64,000 bases of DNA from Labilithrix luteola. GTDB lineage: Bacteria; Myxococcota_A; Polyangia; Polyangiales; Polyangiaceae. Positions 55,237-63,843 of this stretch are shown here, piece after piece; within the stretch, counting starts at the first letter, position 1, and the number at the start of each line of letters is the position of its first letter. The DNA is taken from positions 6,004,501-6,068,500 of the forward strand of contig NZ_CP012333.1 of the NCBI RefSeq assembly GCF_001263205.1. The letters run 5' to 3'. A program made the translations under genes and the position numbers. The notes beneath the pieces are model-generated. The model saw nothing but the letters and a program-made list of their open reading frames with translations, searched no databases and was not told the DNA's origin.

Positions 55237-56535
55237 ATGCGAGATCGCTCGGTGCGTGCAGGGCACTTGCGGACGCTCTTCTTCGGCCTCGTGGCAACCG
55301 TCGGTGCGTGTGGTGGCGGTGTGGAAGAGGACTCGATCCGAGCCTCCGACTTCACCACCGATGTTTGCAAAACGGACTTGCTCGAGGGGGTGACTCCGAG
55401 CGCACCGGTCGACTACCTCGAGCTGTCGAGCGTCGTCCTCGGTGGACATCCCCAGGATCCACCGAAGAGGCTCGCGCGGCGCGGAACGAAGTGCCTGACG
55501 GCGACCGACAAGGCCCGCTGCGAGACCGCGATGGCGAGCCTCGACCTCCCCAAGTCGGAGCGAGCCGACATCGTTTCCTTCGTGAAGCACTACCTCGTCT
55601 ACACACGCGGAGACGAGGTCGGCGCCATCCAAACGAGCGACGAGCTTCGAGGATTCCTCGCTCCATTCGAGAACGTCAAGGACGCGGCATTGCTGCTCCG
55701 CGCGTTCAGCGCGCAAAGTCTCCACTGCTATGTCCCGAACACGCGATCGCGCGGCGACAGCTTCGAGTTTTACACCAGCACGGGGGACACTTGCGGAGGC
55801 GATGTCCTCGACAACGTCGTCCGCGTCCGACCGGACGGTGTCATGGAGGTCGTTGCCAGCGAGATCGCCGAGAAGGGCGACCCGACGTGCAGGTTCGGCC
55901 GCCGCCCTGAAGGCTACACGCCGACTCCCACACGGGCCGCGTCGATTGGCGAATATCTCGCCGTCGCCGCCGAGCTCGAAGCCGCCTCCGTGCCGGCATT
56001 CCGTCGTCTTGCGCGTGAGCTTCGCGCCCACGGAGCGCCGGCGGCTCTCGTTTCCCGCGCCGAGCTCGCGGCACGTGACGAGGTCCGGCACGCACGCGCG
56101 ACCAAGCGGCTCGCCGAGCGATTCGGCGGAACGGTGACGCGGCCGATGGTCGGGAAGTTGCCGGTCCGCTCTCTTGCCGAGATCGCCGAAGAGAACGCGC
56201 GCGAAGGGTGCGTCGGAGAGACCTTCGGTGCGCTTCTCGCGACCGTGCAAGCGGCGCGTGCGACCGACCCGGAGGTGCGTCGCGAGATGGAGATCATCGC
56301 CCGCGACGAGACCGAGCACGCAGCGCTCGCGTGGGACGCTGCCGAGTGGTTCGAGCGCCTGCTCGACGACGACGCGCGCGCCCGCGTGAGGCAGGCACGC
56401 ACCTCAGCCGTCGCTGAGCTCGCCGCATCACTCGATGGCGGATTCAGCTCGGCGGTCCTCGGCCTTCCCTCACCGGCGGAGATGCGCTCGCTTCTGGCGC
56501 GGCTCGAGCCGGCTCTCGTGACACTGGCCGCCTGA
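55237..56535 (+). CDS. Lipoprotein with C-terminal ferritin-like diiron domain
   Basis: 432 residues, lipobox at Cys25 (VGAC). The N-terminal 215 residues are an unassigned Cys-containing domain. Residues about 230-400 form a four-helix ferritin-like bundle with the metal-ligand pattern AAELEAASVPAF, DEVRHARA, AREGCVGETF and DETEHAALAW (two E-x2-H pairs plus single Glu). An exported ferritin-like domain could act in iron handling or oxidation; the reaction is unknown. The start was chosen at the Met preceding the signal peptide, just downstream of a repeat fragment. Confidence 0.75.
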   Translation: MRDRSVRAGHLRTLFFGLVATVGACGGGVEEDSIRASDFTTDVCKTDLLEGVTPSAPVDYLELSSVVLGGHPQDPPKRLARRGTKCLTATDKARCETAMASLDLPKSERADIVSFVKHYLVYTRGDEVGAIQTSDELRGFLAPFENVKDAALLLRAFSAQSLHCYVPNTRSRGDSFEFYTSTGDTCGGDVLDNVVRVRPDGVMEVVASEIAEKGDPTCRFGRRPEGYTPTPTRAASIGEYLAVAAELEAASVPAFRRLARELRAHGAPAALVSRAELAARDEVRHARATKRLAERFGGTVTRPMVGKLPVRSLAEIAEENAREGCVGETFGALLATVQAARATDPEVRREMEIIARDETEHAALAWDAAEWFERLLDDDARARVRQARTSAVAELAASLDGGFSSAVLGLPSPAEMRSLLARLEPALVTLAA

Positions 56536-56577
56536 CACGTTCGGTCCGTCGCGTAGCGGGCGAGCGCCAACGGAGGG

Positions 56578-57558
56578 CTACTGGATGGTCTTCATCATCA
56601 CCTCGTTGTAGCGCTCGCCCGAGGCCACGCCCTTCGGCAGTGCCGCGTCGAGGCGCGCGAGATCGTCGTGGGTGAGCACGAGGTCGTCGGCACCGGCATT
56701 GTCTTCGAGGTACTTACGCCGCTTCGTACCGGGGATCGGCACGATGAAGTCTCCCTGCGCCATCACCCACGCGAGCGCGAGCCGTGATGTCGTCGTGTTC
56801 TTCTCTGCAGCGAGCGAGGCGATCGTCTGCACCAGATCGAGGTTCTTCTGGAAGTTGTCGCCCTGGAATCGAGGCGAATTCCGGCGATAGTCGTCGACAG
56901 CAAGGTCCTCGAAGCGCCGGATCTGGCCAGTGAGAAAGCCGCGCCCCAGCGGGCTGTAGGCGAGGAAGCCAATCCCGAGCTCGCGACAGGTCGCGAGAAC
57001 CGAATCCTCGGGATCGCGGGACCAGAGCGAGTACTCCGACTGCACGGACGCAAGCGGATGGATGGCATGCGCTCGTCGCAGCGTCTCCGAGCTCGCCTCC
57101 GAGAGGCCGATTGCGCGCACCTTCCCGGCCTTCACCAGGTCGGCCATCGCTCCCACGCTCTCCTCGATCGGCGTCTTGGGGTCGACGCGATGGAGCTGGT
57201 AGAGGTCGATGACGTCGATGCCGAGGCGCCGGAGACTGTCGTCGCACGACTTCTTGATGTATTCCGGCGTGCCGTCGATCCCGCGTCGCATGGGATCGTT
57301 GGGGTCGCGAACGATCCCGCACTTGGTCGCGACGATGAACTTGTCCCGCTTGCCGGCGATGGCACGGCCGACCAGCATCTCGTTCGTGTGGGGACCATAG
57401 GCATCGGCTGTATCGAGAAGGGTGATGCCGAGCTCGAGCGCACGGTGAACGGTGGCGATCGACTCGGCGTCGTCACCTTGGCCATAGAACTCGCTCATGC
57501 CCATGCAGCCGAGTCCCATGGCCGAGACGGTCAGATTTCCGAGCTTTCGTGTCTTCAT
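56578..57558 (-). CDS. Aldo/keto reductase
   Basis: 326 residues with the complete AKR tetrad: LLDTADAYG (Asp, Tyr), IVATKCGI (Lys) and LYQLHRVD (His). NADPH-binding residues lie near FIVPIPGTKRRKYLEDN. The MGLGCMGMSEFYG start is typical of the AKR13/YakC-like branch that reduces aldehydes and quinones. It is divergent from a MerR regulator. The -10 of the MerR-type promoter ends eight bases before the ATG, so the transcript is probably leaderless. Confidence 0.92.
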   Translation of the reverse strand: MKTRKLGNLTVSAMGLGCMGMSEFYGQGDDAESIATVHRALELGITLLDTADAYGPHTNEMLVGRAIAGKRDKFIVATKCGIVRDPNDPMRRGIDGTPEYIKKSCDDSLRRLGIDVIDLYQLHRVDPKTPIEESVGAMADLVKAGKVRAIGLSEASSETLRRAHAIHPLASVQSEYSLWSRDPEDSVLATCRELGIGFLAYSPLGRGFLTGQIRRFEDLAVDDYRRNSPRFQGDNFQKNLDLVQTIASLAAEKNTTTSRLALAWVMAQGDFIVPIPGTKRRKYLEDNAGADDLVLTHDDLARLDAALPKGVASGERYNEVMMKTIQ

Positions 57559-57565
57559 GCACTCA

Positions 57566-57596
57566 GGGATACGACTTCGAGCGCACTCGAAGTCAA
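57566..57596 (-). promoter_or_regulatory. MerR-type promoter/operator for the aldo/keto reductase
   Basis: On the minus strand TTGACT (57596-57591) and TATCCC (57571-57566) are 19 bp apart. The spacer region contains the near-perfect 20-bp palindrome ACTTCGAGYGCRCTCGAAGT at 57574-57593. Over-spaced promoters of this kind are activated by MerR proteins that untwist the DNA. The predicted start of transcription is at or next to the ATG. Confidence 0.7.
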
Positions 57597-57621
57597 GGCC
57601 GTTTGTCGCCTACGGCTGGAG

Positions 57622-57652
57622 TTGACTTGGAGTGCACTCGAAGTTCTATGCT
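57622..57652 (+). promoter_or_regulatory. MerR-type promoter/operator for merR itself
   Basis: TTGACT (57622-57627) and TATGCT (57647-57652) are 19 bp apart, with a second copy of the palindrome (ACTTGGAGTGCACTCGAAGT, 57625-57644). The expected transcription start falls at about 57659, right at the GTG at 57660. This argues against the ATG at 57648, which lies inside the -10. Confidence 0.68.
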
Positions 57653-57659
57653 CCGGGGC

Positions 57660-58034
57660 GTGACCGAGACATTCTCCATCAAGGATGTGGCCGCCCAGAC
57701 CGGTGTCACGGCCCATACGCTCCGCTACTACGAGCGGATCGGCTTGCTTCGCGGCGTCCCGCGCGCCGCAAGCGGCCATCGCCGTTACCGCGCCGAGGAC
57801 GTGCGCTGGGTCGAGTTCTTGCGCAAGCTGCACGCCACCGGAATGCCGATCCGTCGCATGCAGGAGTACGCCTCGCTCCTTCGCAAGGGCGACAGCACGA
57901 TCGTCGCGCGCCAGCGCCTTCTCGACGAACATCGCAAGGACGTGGAATCTCGAATCGAAGTCCTCACGACGAACCTCGAGATGATCCGGAAGAAGATCCG
58001 TTTCTACGCACAGCGCACGGCGAAGGCGAGCTAA
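57660..58034 (+). CDS. MerR-family regulator (autoregulated)
   Basis: 124 residues from a GTG. The N-terminal winged helix reads FSIKDVAAQTGVTAHTLRYY, ERIGLLRGVPR and GHRRYRAEDV. A dimerisation coil follows (RQRLLDEHRKDVESRIEVLT and after), with no C-terminal Cys metal-site motif, so an organic or redox signal is more likely than a metal. An upstream ATG at 57648 is excluded because it sits in the promoter -10. It probably activates both itself and the divergent aldo/keto reductase; the two matching palindromes support this. Confidence 0.88.
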   Translation: MTETFSIKDVAAQTGVTAHTLRYYERIGLLRGVPRAASGHRRYRAEDVRWVEFLRKLHATGMPIRRMQEYASLLRKGDSTIVARQRLLDEHRKDVESRIEVLTTNLEMIRKKIRFYAQRTAKAS

Positions 58035-58094
58035 CCGCAACCGCCGCAGTACGGCATGGGATGGCGCGCGAGATGCATCGGGCCGCTCGTTCCG

Positions 58095-59798
58095 ATGATT
58101 CCGAGCGTCGCGTTCTGTCGAAGTCGAAGCGGACATCGGCTCGCCTACCTGAGGTGGGGCGCGGGCCCGGTGCTCGTGGTGCCGCCCGGCTGGATCAGCC
58201 ACCTCGAGCTGCAGTGGAGCGATCTCGGAATGCGCCCACTCTTCGAGCGGCTCGCTTCGCGTTACGAGCTCGTGTTCTACGACAAGCGCGGCGTCGGCTT
58301 GTCGGAGCGCGAGCGCGAGGACTTCTCGCTCGCCGATGAGCTCGCGGATCTCGAGGTCGTCGTCGACGAGGTCACCAAGGGCCCCATCGCTCTGTTCGGG
58401 AGCTCGCAAGGGGGGCCGCTCTCGATCGCCTACGCGGCCGCGCACCCCGAGCGCGTCACGCGGCTCGTGCTCTATGGATCCTACGAGTCCGGCGCCGCCA
58501 TCGCGCGCGCACCGGTTCGCGAGTCGTTCGTCTCGCTGATACGCGCGAGCTGGGGGCTTGCTTCAGATGCGATGGCCACGATCTTCGTCCCTCCGGAGGA
58601 CAACCCGACGTACCACGTGAAGTTGAAGCGCTTCCAGCGCGAGGCGGCCTCCGGCGCCGTCGCCGCGCAGCTGCTCGCGTCGATCTACGAATGGGACGTC
58701 GGTAGCCGTTTGCCGGCGGTCCGTGCGCCGACGCTCGTGATTCACCGGCGCGGGGATCGCGCCATCGCCAGCCGGCTCGGAATCGAGCTCGCCTCGAAGA
58801 TCCCTGGCGCGCGCCTGGTGCTCCTCGACGGAGACATCCATCCTCCCTGGCTTGGCGACTGGGAGGCGGTTGCGAAGCTCGTCGAGGAGTTCGTCCCTGG
58901 CGCGCGCGCCAGCGAGTTGGCCGCTGCCACGCGGGCGCCGGCGCCTTCGTCGCGACGATACGAGATTCTCCACTACGACGTCGGAGACTCGGCGGAGGTC
59001 GCCCAGTATCGCATCGGCCTCGCGCAGATCGGCGAGCCGGACGACATCTTCACTCCCGGAGCGAGCGGCCTGCTACGCCTGCCCGCGTCCCGCCTGCCGT
59101 TCGTGGAGCAGAAGATCGAGCGCGTCATCGGCCGGGCCGCCACGCTCGGCGTAGGTCTTCTGCTCCTCCCGGAGATGAGCGTCGACCTCAACTTCGGCGA
59201 GCTCGAGACCGCCGTCGACCGTCTCGCGCGACGATACGATATGCACATCGTCGTCGGCGGCTACCACGACGAGATCACACGCGCGAACGTGTGCAAGGTG
59301 TTCGGGCCGAAGGGCGTCCTCTGGCAGCAGCGCAAGCACATCCCCGCGACCATGTCCTGGGGAGGTGAGACGATCACGGAGCCGATTGAGGCGCCCGCCC
59401 CGTACGTCTCCGTCGTGGCGTCGACCCGCTTCGGCCGAATTGCGATCGCGATCTGCCGAGACTTCCTCGATCTCGATTTGCTCGTGGAGCTGAGGAACTC
59501 CGAGCCGCCGGTCGACCTGGTGCTCAACCCTGCCTTCACGCCTGTGACCGCCGACTTCACCGCGGCTCACGTCGGCGCCCGCCGCGCGCTCTATGCGTGC
59601 ACCGCGTTCTGCAACTACGCCGCGTTCGGAGACTCGGAGATCTTCAGCCCCGAGAAACGAAAGCGCCGCGTCCACGCAGCGGCCCAGAAAGAGACGGTCA
59701 TGGTGCGAGACATCCCGCTCTTCGCGCTCCGCGCCGAGCGCCGTGCGTGGGACGAGCGCGCGCATCGCCGCTTCATCCAGAGCACGCGCTCGGCGTGA
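58095..59798 (+). CDS. Alpha/beta-hydrolase - nitrilase (carbon-nitrogen hydrolase) fusion
   Basis: 567 residues. The N-terminal half (1-275) is an alpha/beta hydrolase with oxyanion-side PPGW, the nucleophile elbow GSSQGG and a late His in DGDIHPPW. After a short Ala/Ser/Pro linker, the C-terminal half (about 300-550) is a nitrilase-superfamily domain with the full Glu-Lys-Cys triad: LLLPEMSVD (Glu), QQRKHIPA (Lys) and IAICRDFLD (Cys). Both domains look active, suggesting sequential ester and amide/nitrile hydrolysis or coupled transferase chemistry. No signal peptide. A Met 13 codons upstream is an alternative start, and a truncated copy of the 5' end lies at 55082. Confidence 0.8.
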   Translation: MIPSVAFCRSRSGHRLAYLRWGAGPVLVVPPGWISHLELQWSDLGMRPLFERLASRYELVFYDKRGVGLSEREREDFSLADELADLEVVVDEVTKGPIALFGSSQGGPLSIAYAAAHPERVTRLVLYGSYESGAAIARAPVRESFVSLIRASWGLASDAMATIFVPPEDNPTYHVKLKRFQREAASGAVAAQLLASIYEWDVGSRLPAVRAPTLVIHRRGDRAIASRLGIELASKIPGARLVLLDGDIHPPWLGDWEAVAKLVEEFVPGARASELAAATRAPAPSSRRYEILHYDVGDSAEVAQYRIGLAQIGEPDDIFTPGASGLLRLPASRLPFVEQKIERVIGRAATLGVGLLLLPEMSVDLNFGELETAVDRLARRYDMHIVVGGYHDEITRANVCKVFGPKGVLWQQRKHIPATMSWGGETITEPIEAPAPYVSVVASTRFGRIAIAICRDFLDLDLLVELRNSEPPVDLVLNPAFTPVTADFTAAHVGARRALYACTAFCNYAAFGDSEIFSPEKRKRRVHAAAQKETVMVRDIPLFALRAERRAWDERAHRRFIQSTRSA

Positions 59799-59849
59799 AG
59801 CGTCGCGGCTTTCGTGGCTCCGCCATGCGGGAGAGACGGGGGCGGAGCC

Positions 59850-60716
59850 TCATCGCGTGTAGAAGCGGAACTTCTGGGCAGAGGAGCTGTTGGTCGGCCA
59901 CGCCCAAAGCGGTTGTTGAGCGACTGCGACGTTTTTGACGAGGTCCATTCGAAATCCCACGAAGTTCGCAAACGCCACGGGGCTGAAGCCCCACGTACCG
60001 TCTTCGTAGGGGACGACGCTCCATCTCTGTTGGAACGAGCCATTGCAGTCCCATATCTGGAGTTGGGAACCCTGCACGACGGGCGCCGCGAATTCGAGGC
60101 ACTTGCCCATGGCCGTCAACTGCCGCGTCGACGAGTTGTAGCTCCACTGCTGCGCGACGCTGCCCGTGCAGGGCCATAGCCACACGGGCGTCCCGTTTGC
60201 GGCGGAGCCCCACTGGACGTCCAGGCACAGGGCCGATCCGCCCGGAACGTTGCTCGACTCCAAGACGATCGATTGCCACGGAATATCTTGATTCGCGCCG
60301 ACCCAATGCACGTCTACGGAGAGTGGAGGCCCAAAGGAGCCCATAGGGGGGAAGACCCAAGTAATCATGGGGTGCTGAATCGTTGAGTTCCCGCCATTGA
60401 AGTTCCAGCGAGCGACGGTGTTCGTGCGATCGAGACCGGTCGTGCCGCCCACGTAGACAGGGAGGTTCCTCGAACCGGTTCCTGAGAAACACCAGCGACC
60501 GTTCGTCGTCTCGGCGCAGGAGATGTTCTTCGCCGGCGACGCCGGCGACGTCAACTCGATCGCTGGTTGGATGATGCCGCCTGCCGATGGAATGTCGACG
60601 TTCACGGTGCCATCCGTCGACTCGTCGCCGCCATCGGCACTCGCACAGCTCGACGTCGCGCCGACCGTCAGGAGTGCCAAAAATGCGAGCGAAGATGCCT
60701 TCGATGTAATCGTCAT
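59850..60716 (-). CDS. Ricin-type beta-trefoil lectin lipoprotein
   Basis: 288 residues from the ATG behind GAGGGGGA, lipobox at Cys24 (TSSC). The N-terminal part is an unassigned beta domain with one Cys pair (NISCAETTNGRWCFSG). The C-terminal part contains ricin-B subdomains with QxW motifs (ALCLDVQWGSAANG, TGSVAQQWSY; GKCLEFAAPVVQGSQLQIWD, SFQQRWSVV) and a third weaker unit. It should bind galactose- or xylose-type sugars at the surface. The upstream region contains degenerate 8-bp tandem repeats. Confidence 0.78.
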   Translation of the reverse strand: MTITSKASSLAFLALLTVGATSSCASADGGDESTDGTVNVDIPSAGGIIQPAIELTSPASPAKNISCAETTNGRWCFSGTGSRNLPVYVGGTTGLDRTNTVARWNFNGGNSTIQHPMITWVFPPMGSFGPPLSVDVHWVGANQDIPWQSIVLESSNVPGGSALCLDVQWGSAANGTPVWLWPCTGSVAQQWSYNSSTRQLTAMGKCLEFAAPVVQGSQLQIWDCNGSFQQRWSVVPYEDGTWGFSPVAFANFVGFRMDLVKNVAVAQQPLWAWPTNSSSAQKFRFYTR

Positions 60717-60752
60717 CAAGTCCCCCTCGTTTCGGATTCCGACGTTCAACGT

Positions 60753-60800
60753 CGACACGTCGACACGCCGACACGTCAACAGGTCGGCAAGTCGACGGCG
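60753..60800 (+). repeat. Degenerate 8-bp tandem repeat
   Basis: Six consecutive octamers of the form CGACACGT, CGACACGC, CGACACGT, CAACAGGT, CGGCAAGT, CGACGGCG lie about 40 bp upstream of the leftward lectin-type gene. They could be an array of protein-binding sites or simple slippage-derived sequence. Confidence 0.5.
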
Positions 60801-60833
60801 TTCGGCTCGTCTCATCGAGGACCGAACGTTCAT

Positions 60834-61338
60834 TTCAATTAGGCCGGCAGCCTCTCACAAAGGAAATGCCTTGTCGACGGGCGACGACGTTCGAGCGGTA
60901 TCGTTCGGCTCGGGCGCGCAACCGTACACCTTGCGGTCGCATCGTCTTCGTACCGCGACACAGGGGATGTGATCGAGATCACGCGGCGGCCTGTTTCCTC
61001 CCTCGGACGCGAGATTGGGATAGGTACGTCCGAGCTTTGCCCGTGCCCGCTCGACAGTGCTGACACGACCTCGTCAGTCCCTCCACTTACGGGCATACGC
61101 GTAGAGCGGCGCCGGCCAGGTCGGATCGTACCCTCGTCCGCCGACGGGAAGGCGAACGCGTCCGCGTGAAGCGGAATCACAGGTCGATCAAGCTTGATCG
61201 ATCCACGCAAGTGAGAATCGCTGTAGAGGCATCGCGGCATCGGGAGGAGCCAATTCCAAACGTGCCGTGTACGGTGGCGCACACTCGGCGCGCAATCGTA
61301 CAGGGCGCGGCCGGGCAGGGTCGGCCTATAGTCGAGGC
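60834..61338 (+). other. Intergenic region between divergent lipoprotein genes
   Basis: About 500 bp between the leftward lectin-type gene and the rightward RCC1 gene. An open frame crosses much of it on the minus strand, but it has Arg/Ser-rich, motif-free sequence and no ribosome site. It should hold both promoters; nothing further is identifiable. Confidence 0.5.
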
Positions 61339-62619
61339 ATGTCGACCCGGCCCTTCGCACTCGTCGTGATGGCGCTGCCATTCATCGGAGCCATCGCATG
61401 TTCGTCGGACGACGACTCGTCCAAACCAAACGAATCAGGACAGAGCTCGAACGACGATTCGGGACAGACGGGGGCTGTGGGCGGGGCGCAACCGGGAGAT
61501 CCGGCGCCGACCGGCGAAGGTCCTATCGTCCAAGTTACCGGTGGTCGCTACCACACCTGCGCGCTTCTAAAGACGGGAGAGATCTATTGCTGGGGCCAAG
61601 GCGCCTATCGCCAGCTCGGTGGAGACTACGGTGCGAAACACGTGGCGACGCGCGTCGAGACAGTGACGGACGCCATCGCGATCGATGCAGGCGATCGCTT
61701 CACGTGCGCGATTCGAAAGGGAGGCGCCGTCTGGTGTTGGGGTGACGATGATCACGGCCAAGCAGGGACCGCGGCGACCACGCCCTGCGGAGACTCGCAG
61801 ATCGACTCGGTCTGCATCGTGACCCCACAGCCGATCGTTGGTCTCGAAAGCGGTGTCGTCGAGCTCGCGCTCGGCACGGACCACGCCTGCGCGCGACGTA
61901 GCGATGGAACCGTCGCGTGTTGGGGAGACAACGGGGCAGGGCAGGTGGGCTCGGCCACGTTCGGCGACGTTCGCGACGTGTCCGTGGTTCAGGGCGTTGC
62001 TGGCGCCACACGTTTGGCCGCGGGTGACAAGCACACGTGCGCGCTCGTCGGCTCGCCCGGCAAGATGCTCTGTTGGGGCGCGAACGACTCTGGCCAGCTC
62101 GGTCACGGCAAGATCGAAGATACCGGTTTTCCTTCGCCTGCCGAAGTCGACGGTCTCGCAGACGCTGTCGATCTCATCGCCGGCAGCAAGCACACGTGCG
62201 CCGTGCACGCAGGAGGAAACGTCAGCTGCTGGGGTTACAACTACCTTGGGCAACTCGGTAACGGCGACACCAAGCCAACGCGGACGACGAGCCTCCAAGC
62301 GGTGAACGTCAGTGGCGTGTCACAGCTCGCCGCGGGCCGCTATCACACGTGCGCACGACGAGGCGGCGCCGTCTCATGCTGGGGAGACAACAGCAAAGGA
62401 CAGCTCGGCGACGGAACCACTGACACCCGCTCCGCGCCCGTTTCCGTCACGGACCTCGCGGGCGCGACGTTCATCGCAGCTTCGTCGCTCTCCGTATGCG
62501 CCGCATTCGCCGACGGACACATGGAATGTTGGGGCGACGATCTCGGCGCAGAGCTCGGTGACGACCGCGTCTCGGAGGAGCCGACCACGAAGCCTGTCCG
62601 AGTCCAGGGGCTGCCTTGA
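61339..62619 (+). CDS. RCC1-repeat lipoprotein
   Basis: 426 residues from the Met before a lipobox at Cys21 (AIAC). After an Asp/Ser/Asn-rich linker there are seven regular RCC1 repeats, each containing a Cys-Ala start and a CWGDNGAGQVG, CWGANDSGQLG or CWGYNYLGQLG-type end. That is enough for a closed seven-bladed propeller with a cysteine pair per blade. It is more regular than the relative at 19173 in the sigma operon and is not obviously in an operon here. Ligand unknown. Confidence 0.84.
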   Translation: MSTRPFALVVMALPFIGAIACSSDDDSSKPNESGQSSNDDSGQTGAVGGAQPGDPAPTGEGPIVQVTGGRYHTCALLKTGEIYCWGQGAYRQLGGDYGAKHVATRVETVTDAIAIDAGDRFTCAIRKGGAVWCWGDDDHGQAGTAATTPCGDSQIDSVCIVTPQPIVGLESGVVELALGTDHACARRSDGTVACWGDNGAGQVGSATFGDVRDVSVVQGVAGATRLAAGDKHTCALVGSPGKMLCWGANDSGQLGHGKIEDTGFPSPAEVDGLADAVDLIAGSKHTCAVHAGGNVSCWGYNYLGQLGNGDTKPTRTTSLQAVNVSGVSQLAAGRYHTCARRGGAVSCWGDNSKGQLGDGTTDTRSAPVSVTDLAGATFIAASSLSVCAAFADGHMECWGDDLGAELGDDRVSEEPTTKPVRVQGLP

Positions 62620-62680
62620 TTCTCGTCGCCGTCAGCAGGTGTTCTCGTGACGTCTGCTCTAGCCAATCGAGGGATATGGT

Positions 62681-63709
62681 CTATTTGAGTTTGCGCCAGA
62701 CTTCGGACGTCGCCGCGTCGGTCCAGTAGAGATACTTCGCGTCGACCGCGAGGCCTGTGGGCGTGCCCTGCTTCGACACGAAGGCCTCACCGCGATCGGC
62801 CACGTCCTTCGAGTCTTTGCGTCGTCGCCAGATCGTTCCGCGCCCGGCCGCGTCGGGCTGCTCGGCGACGTAGACGTACGTTTCGTCGACCGCGACGCCG
62901 GCGAGCGCGTTGTAGCCCTTGGCGACGGTCTCGGGGACCGTCTTCGTGGAGACGACCGAACGTCGATTCAGGACGCCCGAGCTCGTCGTGATGTAGAGGT
63001 TTTCCGCCGCGTCGAGGGCAAGACCTTCGATGCCCGTTGCAAAACCGCTCAGCGTTGCCTGGGTGGCCTTACCGTACGGGACGACGAGCACCTCCTGCTG
63101 TTCCGTATTCGCGAGATACATCAGGTCCAGCGTCGTCGCGATACCGCGGAAGGTCGCCGTGTTGAACGGCGTGTACTCGGTCGGACTCGCCGAGCCGTCG
63201 GACGGAGCGCATTCCACGTGGAGCGAGCTCGTCCAGCAGACCTTTCCCGCGGCGATGGCGATGTACGCGGCTCCCTTTTGCGCGGCCACGAGCGGCGTCG
63301 CCGAAACCGACGGCGCGGCATCCTTCGCTTTGCGTAGGACGGCCACACCGTCGATCACGACGAAGTATTCCTTGTCGTCGACGGCAATGCCGACGGGCTT
63401 GCCGGGCAACTGTGATGCGATGAGCACGGGCGCACACACGCCCGCCGTGCATGCTGCGCCTTCGCAGCTCTTGCCGCACGCTCCGCAGTTGAGCGGGTCG
63501 GACGTCAAATCCGCGCCACACGTCGAGGTGGCGTCGGTCGTGCCGCCACCATCGCTGCCGCTCGAGGCATCGGAGTTCGTCGTCGACGCATCCGAGCTCG
63601 GAGTCCCGTCCGAGGCGCCGAACGGACTGCAGCCAGCTTGCACGCGCGCGAGCGCGAGCACGGTGAACGCCGCCAACGCGAAGGACGAGCGACGAAGCAA
63701 GTTGGCCAC
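62681..63709 (-). CDS. NHL/beta-propeller-like lipoprotein
   Basis: 342 residues from one of two adjacent GTG codons, lipobox at Cys27 (QAGC), Ser/Asp/Gly linker, then a DPLNCGACGKSCEG module. The rest is a six-bladed propeller-like array with the pattern GIAVDDKEYFVV, GLALDAAENLYITTSSG, AGVAVDETYVYVAEQ and GLAVDAKYLYWTDAA. Such proteins are common in myxobacteria. Function unknown, probably surface binding. The longer upstream frame is Arg-rich and lacks a signal. Confidence 0.75.
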   Translation of the reverse strand: MANLLRRSSFALAAFTVLALARVQAGCSPFGASDGTPSSDASTTNSDASSGSDGGGTTDATSTCGADLTSDPLNCGACGKSCEGAACTAGVCAPVLIASQLPGKPVGIAVDDKEYFVVIDGVAVLRKAKDAAPSVSATPLVAAQKGAAYIAIAAGKVCWTSSLHVECAPSDGSASPTEYTPFNTATFRGIATTLDLMYLANTEQQEVLVVPYGKATQATLSGFATGIEGLALDAAENLYITTSSGVLNRRSVVSTKTVPETVAKGYNALAGVAVDETYVYVAEQPDAAGRGTIWRRRKDSKDVADRGEAFVSKQGTPTGLAVDAKYLYWTDAATSEVWRKLK

Positions 63710-63843
63710 CACGCGCCAGAGTGTACCCGAATTTCTACGTGGAGACCGATCCCGTCGTCCCAGATCGCGCTGCGTGCGATGACCCGGGCGCGGTCGTTGT
63801 GGTTTCTGCGAAGTCTCTTCTGCTAGTCGTGTCATCGCTCTCG

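Noticed and set aside
57648..57659. ATG at 57648 as the merR start
   Set aside because: It lies within the predicted -10 hexamer; the GTG at 57660 coincides with the expected transcription start.
60839..61381. 180-residue minus-strand frame between the lectin-type and RCC1 genes
   Set aside because: Arg/Ser-rich composition, no recognisable motif, no ribosome site, and it overlaps the RCC1 signal peptide coding region.
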